Origin: Acidimicrobiales bacterium
Lineage (GTDB): Bacteria > Actinomycetota > Acidimicrobiia > Acidimicrobiales > CAIXPF01
Assembly: GCA_020846295.1 (NCBI GenBank)
Contig: JADLEF010000391.1
Span: forward strand, 1 to 51,118
Length of the DNA stretch: 51,118 nucleotides
Reading direction: 5' to 3'
Shown in pieces: positions 26,012 through 34,326 of the stretch; position 1 is the stretch's first letter; each line of letters opens with the position of its first letter. Position numbers and translations under genes: made by a program. Under the pieces are notes generated by a model, which worked only from the letters and a program-made list of their open reading frames with translations, was not told the DNA's origin and ran no database searches.

Positions 26012-26036
26012 ACTGCCCGCCGCAGGGGCGGGCAGT
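26012..26036. terminator. 10-bp hairpin between convergent genes
   Basis: Arms 26012-26021 and 26027-26036 pair perfectly around a 5-nt loop in the 107-bp gap between two convergent genes. A bidirectional terminator is likely, though without a T-tract. Confidence 0.6.
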
Positions 26037-26079
26037 TCCGGACTTCGGCGGGCGCCGGCGCCAGGCGGCGCCGCCTCGC

Positions 26080-27723
26080 TCAGCGCACGACCGGCGCGGC
26101 CCGGCCGGTGCCGCGCGCCGCGGTCACGCTCGAGCGGTCCAGACGGTCATCCGTCTTCAGCTCCTCGTGGTAGTCCTCCTCCACGTTGACGCTCCACAGA
26201 TCGTGGCCGGCATCGTGGAGGATGTTCTCCACCGCGAGCATCGCGGTGAGCATGGAGTGATCCTGGTTGTTGTAGCGGTGCATGCCGTTGCGGCCCACCG
26301 GCCACACGTTCGGGGTGTGCTGCTCGAGCCATGCGCGCAGCACATCGACGTTGGCCGCGTACTCGGCGTCGTACACCGGGTAGGCGGCCGGCATGCGGAC
26401 CACGTAGGCAGCCGAGACGGCCTCCTCGGGCACCAGTCCGAGCGAGGCGAGCTCGCGCTTGGCCAACGCGATCAGCGCATCGTCCGCCATCGACCAGTAC
26501 TCGTCGCCGACGTTCGTGAAGTACTCCAGGCCGAGGCACGTCTGACCCGGCTTCACCATCTCCGGCGACCACGATCCGAAGTTCTGGATCCGCCCGAGCT
26601 TCACATCGGGGCTGTGGACGTAGATCCAGTTGTCCGGGAAGGCGTGCTGTTCGGGCACGACGAGCGCCACCGTGAGGAAGTCGCGGTGGCGCAGCCCGGC
26701 GGCGGCGCGCAGCACCTCCACGGGCGGCGCAGGGTCCATGGCCCCGAGCAGTTCGCCGAGCGGCATCGAGGAGATCACCGCGTCGCAGGGATGGGACGAG
26801 CGCCGGCCGGCGTCGTCCACCGTCCACACGGTGTGTGCCGCGCCGGCGCCATGCTCGATGCGCTCGACCCGGGTCTGCATGACCAGCTCGCCCCCGGCGG
26901 CGACGACCTGGTCCCGGCAGGCTTCCCACATCATCCCCGGGCCGAGGCGCGGGTACTGGAACTCCTCGATGAGGGAGGTCACGTCGGTCTGGTTTCGGCG
27001 CGGCGTGAGCGCGTTGACGATCGCCTTGCCCAACGACAGGTTCTTGATGCGCTGGGCCGCCCAATCCGCCTGGATCGTGTCGGCCGGCACGCCCCACACC
27101 TTCTCGGTGTAGGTCTTGAAGAAGATGCGGTAGAGGCGCCAGCCGAACCGACTCGCCACCCAGCCCTCGAAGGTCGACTGGTCCTTGGGCGGCCGCACGC
27201 GGGCCCATCCGTAGGAGGCGACGCAGCGCAGCGACTCGAGCGGACCGAGGTTGCGCAGCGCGTTCATCGCCCGCAGCGGGTAGTCGAAGAACTTCCCCCC
27301 GTAGAAGATCCGGCTCATGCGTGGGCGGCGAAGGAACTCGCCCTGCGCCAGCACGTCGTGCCAGAACTCCTCGACCTCGGGGACCTTGGTGAAGAAGCGG
27401 TGCCCGCCGATGTCGAAGCGCCAACCGTCCCGCTCGACCGTACGGCTGATGCCGCCGACGATGTCGTCCGCCTCGACGATGAGCAGCTCAGCGTCCACCC
27501 CCGCCCCGGGGGCGCCCTGCAACAGGTAGCGGGCGGCGGTGAGACCGGCCGGGCCGGCCCCGATCACGACGTAGTTGCGGGTCCGCCCGTCCCGGCTCTG
27601 CGGGTCACGGGCCTCGGCGAGCAACCCGCCTCCCGGGGTACCGCCATCGAGCGAGGTCGTAGATGCATGCACGATGCTTGTTCTACCCCGTCGACCACGG
27701 CTGTTCTGGTCATCCCGCGACAT
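26080..27723 (-). CDS. FAD-dependent oxidoreductase, protoporphyrinogen-oxidase/mutase-like
   Basis: A 547-residue flavoprotein. The Rossmann motif VIGAGPAGLTAARYLL occurs about 50 residues after the chosen start, followed by the GG doublet region (DDIVGGISRTVE) and FDIGGHRFFTK. The C-terminal FAD-closing region is NVWPVGRNGMHRYNNQDHSM. The pattern matches the NAD(P)-binding amine-oxidase-like group near UDP-galactopyranose mutase, often found beside glycan genes. The substrate is unknown. The ATG at 27723 lacks a clear ribosome binding site, and a GTG about 16 codons later is an alternative; the open frame upstream of 27723 is Arg-rich and probably untranslated. Divergent from the monooxygenase at 27921. 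Confidence 0.82.
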   Translation of the reverse strand: MSRDDQNSRGRRGRTSIVHASTTSLDGGTPGGGLLAEARDPQSRDGRTRNYVVIGAGPAGLTAARYLLQGAPGAGVDAELLIVEADDIVGGISRTVERDGWRFDIGGHRFFTKVPEVEEFWHDVLAQGEFLRRPRMSRIFYGGKFFDYPLRAMNALRNLGPLESLRCVASYGWARVRPPKDQSTFEGWVASRFGWRLYRIFFKTYTEKVWGVPADTIQADWAAQRIKNLSLGKAIVNALTPRRNQTDVTSLIEEFQYPRLGPGMMWEACRDQVVAAGGELVMQTRVERIEHGAGAAHTVWTVDDAGRRSSHPCDAVISSMPLGELLGAMDPAPPVEVLRAAAGLRHRDFLTVALVVPEQHAFPDNWIYVHSPDVKLGRIQNFGSWSPEMVKPGQTCLGLEYFTNVGDEYWSMADDALIALAKRELASLGLVPEEAVSAAYVVRMPAAYPVYDAEYAANVDVLRAWLEQHTPNVWPVGRNGMHRYNNQDHSMLTAMLAVENILHDAGHDLWSVNVEEDYHEELKTDDRLDRSSVTAARGTGRAAPVVR

Positions 27724-27908
27724 TTTCGCGATCTTTTCGGTACCTCGGGCGCGCGTGGCCGCAACAGAGCGTCGGCGCGCCGAGGCCGGACGGGGCCTCC
27801 TCCGCAAGCCCTTCCCCCCCCAACCCCCGGCAGGAACGTGACGTCTGTCATGGATGCGTCCGCCGAGGAATTCGACGAGCGATTCGAATCGGCGGGCACA
27901 GCGGCCGG

Positions 27909-27914
27909 TACGAT
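27909..27914 (+). promoter_or_regulatory. Candidate -10 box (TACGAT), leaderless transcript
   Basis: TACGAT (TANNNT type) ends 6 nt before the ATG at 27921 and there is no ribosome binding site, so a leaderless message is suggested. Motif and spacing only. Confidence 0.45.
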
Positions 27915-27920
27915 CCCGCC

Positions 27921-29609
27921 ATGACCGACGTCCAGACCGCGGGCCGACCGGCCACCGTCATCAGCACCGACGCCACCGTGCCCGAGGCGCGCTTCGACGC
28001 CGTCGTGGTGGGCGCGGGCTTCGCCGGGATGTACATGCTCCACCGCCTGCGCCAGCAGGGCCTGTCGGTCCTCGTGCTCGACGGCGCCACCGATGTGGGC
28101 GGCACCTGGTACTGGAACCGCTATCCCGGCGCCCGCTGCGACGTGCCGTCCATGGAGTACTCCTACTCGTGGTCGGAGGAGCTGCAGCAGGAGTGGCAGT
28201 GGTCCGAGGTCATGTCGCCCCAGCCCGAGATCCTCGCCTACGCCCAGCACGTCGCCGACCGCTTCGATCTGCGCCGCGACATCCGCTTCGCCACGACCGT
28301 GCGCGCCGCCCACTTCGACGAGAGCACCGACACCTGGGTGATCGCCACCGACGCCGGAGACCGGCTGCGCGCCACCTACTGCATCATGGCCACCGGCGCG
28401 CTGTCCGCTTCGAACACCCCGGACCTGCCCGGCCTCGATCGCTTCGGAGGTGAGCTGCTGCACACCGGCCGCTGGCCCAAGGCGCCCGTCGCCCTCGACC
28501 GCCGCGTCGGCGTCATCGGCACCGGTTCCTCCGGCGTGCAGGCCATCCCGGTGATCGCCGAGCAGGCCGAGCACCTCTTCGTACTGCAGCGCACGCCCGT
28601 GTTCACCTTCCCGGCCAACAACAAGCCGTTGCGGCCCGATGTGCAGAGCGCCTACAAGGACCACTACGACGAGGTCCGGCGCCGTCAGCGCCACTCGCCC
28701 AACGGGTTCTCGGGCTGGAGCCCGGTCAAGGTGGCGCCCAAGCAGTCGACGGCGGGACCGCGGCCGGCGCGGCCCGAGCTGCGCACCCTGAGCCCCGAGC
28801 AGCGCCACCAGGCCTGGGAGCAGTACGGGTTCCGCGTGTTCGACCGCTTCCGCGATGTCTACAAGGACATGGAGGCCAACGAACTGGCCTGCGAGCTGTA
28901 CCGGGATCACGTGCGGTCGGTCGTGCGCGATCCGGACGTGGCCGAACGCCTCCTTCCCAAGGACTACCCGCTCGGCTGCAAGCGGCAGGTGCTCGACAGC
29001 GGCTACTACGAGACGTTCAACCGACCGAACGTGACGCTGGTCGACCTGCGCGACGAAGCGCTCGTGGAGATCACCGAGACCGGTGTGCGCACGACGAAGC
29101 GGCACATCGAGCTCGATGTGCTGGTGTTGGCCACCGGGTTCGACGCGATGACCGGCGCCCTCGACCGCATCGACATCCGGGGCCGGGGCGGGGTGACGCT
29201 CAAGGAGCACTGGGCCGCCGGGCCTCGCACCTACCTCGGGCTGCAGGTGGCCGGGTTCCCAAACCTGTTCACGGTCACCGGTCCGGGCAGCCCGTCCGTG
29301 CTGTCGAACGTGATCGTCGCCATCGAGCAGCACGTCGAGTGGATCGACGACTGCATCGGCGAGCTGCGACGCGACGGGCTTCGCACCATCGAGACGACCC
29401 CCGATGCCGAGGAGGCGTGGGGCCGCCACGTCACCGAGGTGGCCCAGGACACCATGTACGTGGCACCCGGCTGCTCGAGCTGGTACCTCGGGGCGAACAT
29501 CCCGGGCAAGCCCCGCGTGTTCATGCCCTACGTCGGCGGGCTCGGGCGGTACCGCGCCCGCTGCGACGAGATCGTGGCCAACGGCTACGAGGGATTCGTG
29601 CTGCGCTGA
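27921..29609 (+). CDS. Baeyer-Villiger monooxygenase (cyclohexanone monooxygenase-like)
   Basis: A 562-residue class B flavin monooxygenase. The FAD Rossmann motif is VVVGAGFAGMYM (about residues 29-40), the BVMO fingerprint FGGELLHTGRWP is near 174-185 (consensus FxGxxxHxxxWP), and the NADPH-binding motif GVIGTGSSGVQ follows at about 195. Before the fingerprint, GGTWYWNRYPGARCDVPS is also diagnostic. The family inserts an oxygen next to a ketone with NADPH and O2, making esters or lactones. Substrate cannot be predicted; the catabolic-looking neighbours (nitronate monooxygenase, LigB-type dioxygenase) are compatible with degradation of cyclic compounds. Confidence 0.94.
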   Translation: MTDVQTAGRPATVISTDATVPEARFDAVVVGAGFAGMYMLHRLRQQGLSVLVLDGATDVGGTWYWNRYPGARCDVPSMEYSYSWSEELQQEWQWSEVMSPQPEILAYAQHVADRFDLRRDIRFATTVRAAHFDESTDTWVIATDAGDRLRATYCIMATGALSASNTPDLPGLDRFGGELLHTGRWPKAPVALDRRVGVIGTGSSGVQAIPVIAEQAEHLFVLQRTPVFTFPANNKPLRPDVQSAYKDHYDEVRRRQRHSPNGFSGWSPVKVAPKQSTAGPRPARPELRTLSPEQRHQAWEQYGFRVFDRFRDVYKDMEANELACELYRDHVRSVVRDPDVAERLLPKDYPLGCKRQVLDSGYYETFNRPNVTLVDLRDEALVEITETGVRTTKRHIELDVLVLATGFDAMTGALDRIDIRGRGGVTLKEHWAAGPRTYLGLQVAGFPNLFTVTGPGSPSVLSNVIVAIEQHVEWIDDCIGELRRDGLRTIETTPDAEEAWGRHVTEVAQDTMYVAPGCSSWYLGANIPGKPRVFMPYVGGLGRYRARCDEIVANGYEGFVLR

Positions 29610-29667
29610 GCTCGGGGTGGGGCCTGCCGTCAGTGCAGCCGACCGAACGGCACCTCACCGCACCACC

Positions 29668-30501
29668 TCACGGCACCAACGGCAGGCGCGCCCGCTGACG
29701 GCGCCGGTGCAGCGCGGCGGCGCCCTCCAGCAGGCCCGCGACCGCCAGGGCCCCGAGCACCGTCCGCAACCCGAAGCGGGGGTGAACCTGGTCGGGGAGC
29801 GAGTAGTGCCCGGTTCGGACATCGGCGAGCTGCTCGAAATGGTTCTGCGCGCCGGGGAAGCACACGTCGTCGAGGGTGTAGACGACGGGATAGGCGAGCG
29901 GACCGCCGAGGACGGTACCCCAGGCCCACTGCTGCCGATGGCGCGCCTCGTGGTGGTACAGCGCCAGCACCACGAAGGAGTTGTCCTCGGGGCGAGGTCG
30001 GGACAGGAACGTGCCACCCAGGATGAAGCCGCGGCTGCCCCGGTGACCGCCGTCGATGGTGGCGACGTAGATCTGCTCGTTGCGCAGGAAGCACACATCC
30101 GCCCCGAGCACGCGCGCCAGCAGCAGCCCGATGCCGGTCGGCGCCGCGGTGGCGACGCGCTCGGCGGTGTGCACCCGGTCCTCGGTGACGGCGTTGACCG
30201 TGTCCATCTGCAACGAGGTGGCGTCGGCCGGTGGCGGGCACGCCGGCACGTCGGCCAGGCGCGGCGTCACTGCGGCGGCGTTACCCACGAGCACCACGCT
30301 GAGCATCACGATGGCGGTCGGCCGGCCGATCGACGGCCGAAGCGGAAGGTGCCGGCGGTGACGGTGGGCGACGGCCCATACCGCCACGCCGAGCAACCCG
30401 CCGAGCAGGAAGGCGACGAGGACGATCGGCACCCGGCGCACCACGCACGCCGCACCGTGCCACCCGACTCCCGCCGGGTGCGGTGATCGCAACCCATGCA
30501 T
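29668..30501 (-). CDS. Membrane protein with HExxH motif, putative metallopeptidase
   Basis: A 277-residue protein with membrane segments at about residues 24-45, 60-80 and 243-262. Between the second and third is an extracytoplasmic or cytosolic domain of about 160 residues containing LYHHEARHRQQWAWG, so His184-Glu185-x-x-His188 forms a gluzincin-type zinc motif. Glu223 in NHFEQLADVRTGHY is a candidate third ligand. Three Cys residues (98-region absent, at about 88, 137 and 214) may pair outside the membrane. I do not recognise a named family. The ATG at 30501 gives the full first segment; a later GTG near residue 24 is possible. Peptidase activity is inference from the motif. Confidence 0.68.
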   Translation of the reverse strand: MHGLRSPHPAGVGWHGAACVVRRVPIVLVAFLLGGLLGVAVWAVAHRHRRHLPLRPSIGRPTAIVMLSVVLVGNAAAVTPRLADVPACPPPADATSLQMDTVNAVTEDRVHTAERVATAAPTGIGLLLARVLGADVCFLRNEQIYVATIDGGHRGSRGFILGGTFLSRPRPEDNSFVVLALYHHEARHRQQWAWGTVLGGPLAYPVVYTLDDVCFPGAQNHFEQLADVRTGHYSLPDQVHPRFGLRTVLGALAVAGLLEGAAALHRRRQRARLPLVP

Positions 30502-30680
30502 GGCCCGCCCTCCGGATCGCCGGGTCGGCGCACGGCGTCGACCAACGACCGGGTCGCGTTCCGCTCGAACCGCGCCCCGGGAGTCCAACGGTAGCGGCGC
30601 GTGCCCGAAACGAGCGCCTGACCGCCGGGGCGATGACCTTCGTCCCTGGGCGGTCCGCCGATCGGCGGCGGTCGGGCGGC

Positions 30681-31685
30681 TCAGGCCCGGGTGGCGTCCT
30701 CGGGCGTGGCCGGTCCTGCCAGCAGTGAGCGCGACCGGTGGGCCAGCCAGGCTTCGGTCTCCGCCGCCAGCCGGCGCACCACCTCGCCGGCAGACTCGAC
30801 CGCCGCCACGAGCCCGGCCGCCTGGCCCGCGTAGGCGTCGGCCAGGGCGTCGTCGGCTTCCGCCGCCGCCCGATGGGCGGCCCGTTGGGCCGACGTCCAC
30901 GCCCGCAGCTCGGCCTGGCGACCGTGCCACGCCTCGGTGAACGCGGTGCGGAGCGTGCGGCCCGCAACGCCCGGCGGCCACGGCAGCCCCTGGGCGAGAT
31001 CGAACACATCGGTGAGCACCGTGTCGTCGGCGGTTGCCTCGACGATGCGCCGGCGGACCGACGGGCGGCCACCGGACTCCTCGGTGGCCACGAACCGCGT
31101 ACCGAGCAGCACGCCGTCGGCACCGAGCACGAGCGCAGCAGCGATACCCCGGGCATCGGCGATGCCACCGGCGGCGACCACCGGGATGGCGCCGGCGATG
31201 TCGAGGACGGCGGGCACCAACGGCAGCGTCGCCACCCGACCGGTGTGCCCTCCGGCCTCGGTGCCCTGGGCGACGATGACGTCGACCCCGGCGTCGACCG
31301 CCCGGCGGGCCAGCACCACCGACTGCACCTGGGCGATCACCAGGGCGCCCGCCTCCCGGGCCCGGCGGACGAAGGGGGCCGGGTCCACGAAGGAGTGGCA
31401 CAGCGTACGGACCCCGGCCTCGAGCGCGACGTCGACCAGTCGAGCGGTCGGTGGCAGGTGGGAGATGAAGCCGACCCCGAACTGCCGCCCGGTCAGCGAG
31501 CGGGCCAGCTCGATCTGCTCTCGCAACCACTCGGCTCCGGCTGCGCTCTGACCGCCGATCAACCCGAACCCTCCGGCGGCGGACACCGCCGCAGCGAGGC
31601 GACCGCCGGCCACCCCACCTCCCATCGGAGCGTTGAGGATGGGCACCTCGACGCTGAGCACCTCGCACAACCGGGTTCGCAGCAT
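30681..31685 (-). CDS. Nitronate monooxygenase / 2-nitropropane dioxygenase family
   Basis: A 334-residue TIM-barrel FMN enzyme. The N-terminus VEVPILNAPMGGG is the family's first FMN contact, VIVAQGTEAGGHTG holds the catalytic-type GGH segment, and VVAAGGIADARGIAAALVLG followed by GADGVLLGTRF forms the phosphate-binding end. The family oxidises alkyl nitronates such as propionate-3-nitronate to keto acids and nitrite; related proteins are enoyl reductases (FabK), but the AGGH motif fits NMO. The ATG at 31685 is chosen for homology; two further ATGs upstream lie within a tandem repeat. The C-terminus is Ala-rich and helical. Confidence 0.88.
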   Translation of the reverse strand: MLRTRLCEVLSVEVPILNAPMGGGVAGGRLAAAVSAAGGFGLIGGQSAAGAEWLREQIELARSLTGRQFGVGFISHLPPTARLVDVALEAGVRTLCHSFVDPAPFVRRAREAGALVIAQVQSVVLARRAVDAGVDVIVAQGTEAGGHTGRVATLPLVPAVLDIAGAIPVVAAGGIADARGIAAALVLGADGVLLGTRFVATEESGGRPSVRRRIVEATADDTVLTDVFDLAQGLPWPPGVAGRTLRTAFTEAWHGRQAELRAWTSAQRAAHRAAAEADDALADAYAGQAAGLVAAVESAGEVVRRLAAETEAWLAHRSRSLLAGPATPEDATRA

Positions 31686-31736
31686 GTCCGGGAGTATGGG
31701 CCGGACGGCCGGACCGGCCGCAACGCCCGGTAGTTT

Positions 31737-31795
31737 CCCAGCCATGTCGAACCCAGCCATGTCGAACCCAGCATGTCGAGCCCAGCCATGGTGAA
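31737..31795. repeat. Four imperfect 15-bp repeats carrying start codons
   Basis: Units of CCCAGCCATGTCGAA run at 31737-31751 and 31752-31766, then a 14-nt copy lacking one C (31767-31780), then a diverged fourth copy (31781-31795). Each unit contains an ATG (31744, 31759, 31773, 31788). The 14-nt unit shifts frame, so the first two ATGs read into a 16-residue mini-frame that stops at 31794, overlapping the ATG at 31788. Confidence 0.9.
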
Positions 31796-32594
31796 CCCGG
31801 CCGGGGCGAGCGCCCCGCTGCCCACGGCCTACATCAGCCACGGCGGCGGACCGTGCTTCTTCATGGACTGGAACCCGCCCCACGAGTGGGACGGGCTGCG
31901 GGCCGCGCTGGAGGGCATCGGGCCATCGCTCGGCACGACGCCGGCGGCCGTGCTGGTCATCACTGCTCACTGGGAGTCGCCCACCTTCGCCATCGGCGGG
32001 GCGGCCGCGCCCGAGCTGATCGACGACGACGGCGGCTTCCCGCCCCACACCTACCGGCTCACCTACCCGGCGCCGGGCTCGCCCCCGCTGGCAGCCCGCA
32101 TCGCCGAGCTGCTCGAGGCGGCGGGCATCGCCCACCGCGTCGATCCGACCCACGGGTGGGATCACGGCGTGTTCATCCCGTTGAAGGTGATGTACCCCGA
32201 CGCCACCATCCCGGTGGTGGCGATGTCGGTCCGGGCCGACTTCGATCCCGCCGCCCACCTCGAGCTCGGTCGGGCACTGGCCCCGCTGCGCGACGAGGGC
32301 GTGCTGATCGTCGGGAGCGGGTCGAGCTTCCACCACTTCGGCAACTTCGGCCGCGAGGACTACGCCGTGCCGTTCGACGCGTGGCTGCACGATGCGCTGA
32401 GCCGGCCCGCCGCGTCGCGGTGGCAGGCGTTGACCGGTTGGACCGATGCCCCCCATGCCCGCCAGGCCCATGCCCGGGAGGAGCACCTCGTGCCGCTCAT
32501 GGTCGCCGCCGGGGCCGCCAGCGATGTCCCGGCCCGCACGATCTTCCGCGACCGGGTGCTGGGCACGACGATGTCGTGCTGGCTGTTCGACTGA
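31788..32594 (+). CDS. LigB/DODA-type extradiol dioxygenase
   Basis: A 268-residue member of the class III extradiol dioxygenase group near YgiD and plant DOPA 4,5-dioxygenase. Metal-ligand His positions appear in AYISHGGGPC (His18), VITAHWES, THGWDHGVFIP and SGSSFHHFGNF; the C-terminal TMSCWLFD-type ending resembles the family's usual end. Such enzymes open catechol rings using a divalent metal and O2. ATG 31788 gives MVNPAGAS; the in-frame ATG 31773 would add five residues (MSSPA). Both lie in a 15-bp tandem repeat, so start choice may vary between strains. Divergent from the nitronate monooxygenase gene. Confidence 0.9.
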   Translation: MVNPAGASAPLPTAYISHGGGPCFFMDWNPPHEWDGLRAALEGIGPSLGTTPAAVLVITAHWESPTFAIGGAAAPELIDDDGGFPPHTYRLTYPAPGSPPLAARIAELLEAAGIAHRVDPTHGWDHGVFIPLKVMYPDATIPVVAMSVRADFDPAAHLELGRALAPLRDEGVLIVGSGSSFHHFGNFGREDYAVPFDAWLHDALSRPAASRWQALTGWTDAPHARQAHAREEHLVPLMVAAGAASDVPARTIFRDRVLGTTMSCWLFD

Positions 32595-32654
32595 TCCCGA
32601 GCGACCCGGGGCACTCCAGCGTCCCGGTGAGCGGTCGCCCGTTCCGGTGCGGGC

Positions 32655-33299
32655 TCACACCATCCGGTCGCGCGGCGTCGGCGCCGTCCAGGCGTGGCGG
32701 ATGGCGAGCAGGCGCAGCGTGAACGCCACGCAGATGATGGCGCCGGCCACGATCGCATCGAGCGCCCGCAGGTGCCAGCACAACGTCGCCGCGGCGGCGG
32801 TGAGGGCGGCGGGGATGGCGTAGAGCTCGCTGTCGGCCCGGAAGATCACCGGCACGTCGCGGGCCAACACGTCGCGGATGACACCCCCGCCGACCGCACT
32901 CATCGTACCGAGCAGTATGGCAGCCCACCAGCCGTTGCCACGTTCCAGCGTGCGGGTCGCCCCGGTCACCGCGAACAGCCCGAGCCCGGCGGCGTCGAAC
33001 ATCAGCACGATCCGCTCCACCCGCAGCACCCACCCGTGCGCGGCCATCACGATCAGCGTGGCGGCCGCCGGCAGGATCATGAACGCGACCGAGCGCAGGG
33101 CGAGCGGCGGCGTATCACCCAGCAACACGTCGCGCACCATGCCCCCGCCCAGGCCGGTGGCGCCGGCCAACACGCCGACGCCGACGATGTCGAACCGCTT
33201 GCGGGCCGCCAGCGACGCGCCCGACAGCGCGAACACCAGCACGCCCAGCTGGTCGATCCACTGCAGCGCCGACGCGCTCAGGAGTCCGGTTGCCACCAC
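32655..33299 (-). CDS. UPF0126/TRIC-type membrane protein
   Basis: A 214-residue membrane protein made of two tandem repeats of about three helices each. The repeat hallmark occurs twice: GLGGGMVRDVLLGDTPP and AVGGGVIRDVLARDVPVIF. This is the UPF0126 family, which has structural similarity to eukaryotic trimeric intracellular cation channels; a monovalent cation channel role has been proposed for prokaryotic members. A GTG at 33299, six nt after GGGGA, fits best as start. The frame continues further upstream through an unrelated region. Confidence 0.88.
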   Translation of the reverse strand: MVATGLLSASALQWIDQLGVLVFALSGASLAARKRFDIVGVGVLAGATGLGGGMVRDVLLGDTPPLALRSVAFMILPAAATLIVMAAHGWVLRVERIVLMFDAAGLGLFAVTGATRTLERGNGWWAAILLGTMSAVGGGVIRDVLARDVPVIFRADSELYAIPAALTAAAATLCWHLRALDAIVAGAIICVAFTLRLLAIRHAWTAPTPRDRMV

Positions 33300-33423
33300 G
33301 ATCGCTCCCCTGCTCAGCGGCCGATCATCGCCCCGCTGGAGCACGCCAGCGTGCCCGTCCCGGGTACGGTCGCGCAATGGCGGCCTGCGGGAGGCACGAG
33401 CGGGACAGCAGGGAGGCGGCACG

Positions 33424-34314
33424 GTGATCGTCGACAGCGGGCTGGCCGCTCGTCTCGAGGCGACGTTGGTGGCCGACATCGCGATGTTCGTCCGCGGTGT
33501 CGCGGCCACCGCGCCGCGCACGGGTGCCCGTCGCATCCCGGTGGCCGGTGGTTGGGCCGCCTGGACCGGGCTGTTCGGCAACCGGGTCCAGGGCGCCGGC
33601 CTGGCGGGCGGGACCGACCCCACCGACGCCGACCCAGACCACGCCGACCCAGACCACGCCGACCCAGACCACGCCGACCCAGACCACGCCGAACCCCACG
33701 CCGGCGGCATCGACGACGCCGAGCGCTTCTACGACGGGCTCGACCGGCGCTGCGAGTTCGAGCTGTGCCCCTTGGCGGACCCGCAGCTGACCCGGTCGCT
33801 CGCCGGGCGCGGCTACCGCCTGGTCGGGTTCCGCAACGTGTACGCCGCCGCTCCCGAGCCCCGACACCCGTCGGTGCCCGGCATCGACGTGCACCAGGTG
33901 CGCGGCGACGACACGTCGCTGGACCGGTGGTCGACCCTGATCCTCGACGGGTTCGGCTATCGCGACGCTGCGGCGCGCGCCGCCGTCGACCGCTGGAACC
34001 GCATGCTGAGCGCCCAACCCGAGGCGCAGCTGTTCCTCGCCGTGATCGAGGGCCGCCCGGCCGGCGCCGCGAACCTGTTGATCCACGGCGACACCGCCTC
34101 GCTCGGTGGGACCACGACGTTGCCCGCCGAGCGACGGCGCGGCGTGCAACGCGCCCTGCTCGATGCCCGCCTCGCGGCCGCGCACGCCGCGGGCTGCACG
34201 CTGGCGGTGGTGACGGCGGATCCCGGAAGCGGGTCGGCCCGCAACGTGGAGCGAGCCGGGTTCCAGCTGGCGTACACCAACGTGCGCTTGCGCCGGCCGG
34301 TCACCGCCCGCTGA
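33424..34314 (+). CDS. GNAT family N-acetyltransferase with repeat linker
   Basis: A 296-residue protein from GTG 33424 with GGGAGG upstream. The C-terminal half (about 150-296) is a GNAT domain: FLAVIEGRPAGAANLLIH as beta strands 4-5, LPAERRRGVQRALLDARLA as the acetyl-CoA pyrophosphate loop (RRxGVQ), and SARNVERAGFQLAYTN as the final strand pair. The N-terminal part (about 1-150) is a divergent GNAT-like or unknown domain. Residues 69-88 consist of four ADPDH-type units encoded by a 15-bp minisatellite. The acyl acceptor is unknown. Confidence 0.83.
   Translation: MIVDSGLAARLEATLVADIAMFVRGVAATAPRTGARRIPVAGGWAAWTGLFGNRVQGAGLAGGTDPTDADPDHADPDHADPDHADPDHAEPHAGGIDDAERFYDGLDRRCEFELCPLADPQLTRSLAGRGYRLVGFRNVYAAAPEPRHPSVPGIDVHQVRGDDTSLDRWSTLILDGFGYRDAAARAAVDRWNRMLSAQPEAQLFLAVIEGRPAGAANLLIHGDTASLGGTTTLPAERRRGVQRALLDARLAAAHAAGCTLAVVTADPGSGSARNVERAGFQLAYTNVRLRRPVTAR
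33631..33690. repeat. 15-bp minisatellite, four perfect copies
   Basis: GACCCAGACCACGCC is repeated four times without change (33631-33645, 33646-33660, 33661-33675, 33676-33690), with a partial diverged fifth copy after it. Each unit adds five residues (DPDHA) in the acetyltransferase, so copy number can change without a frameshift. Confidence 0.97.
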
Positions 34315-34326
34315 ACCCGAGTGCCG

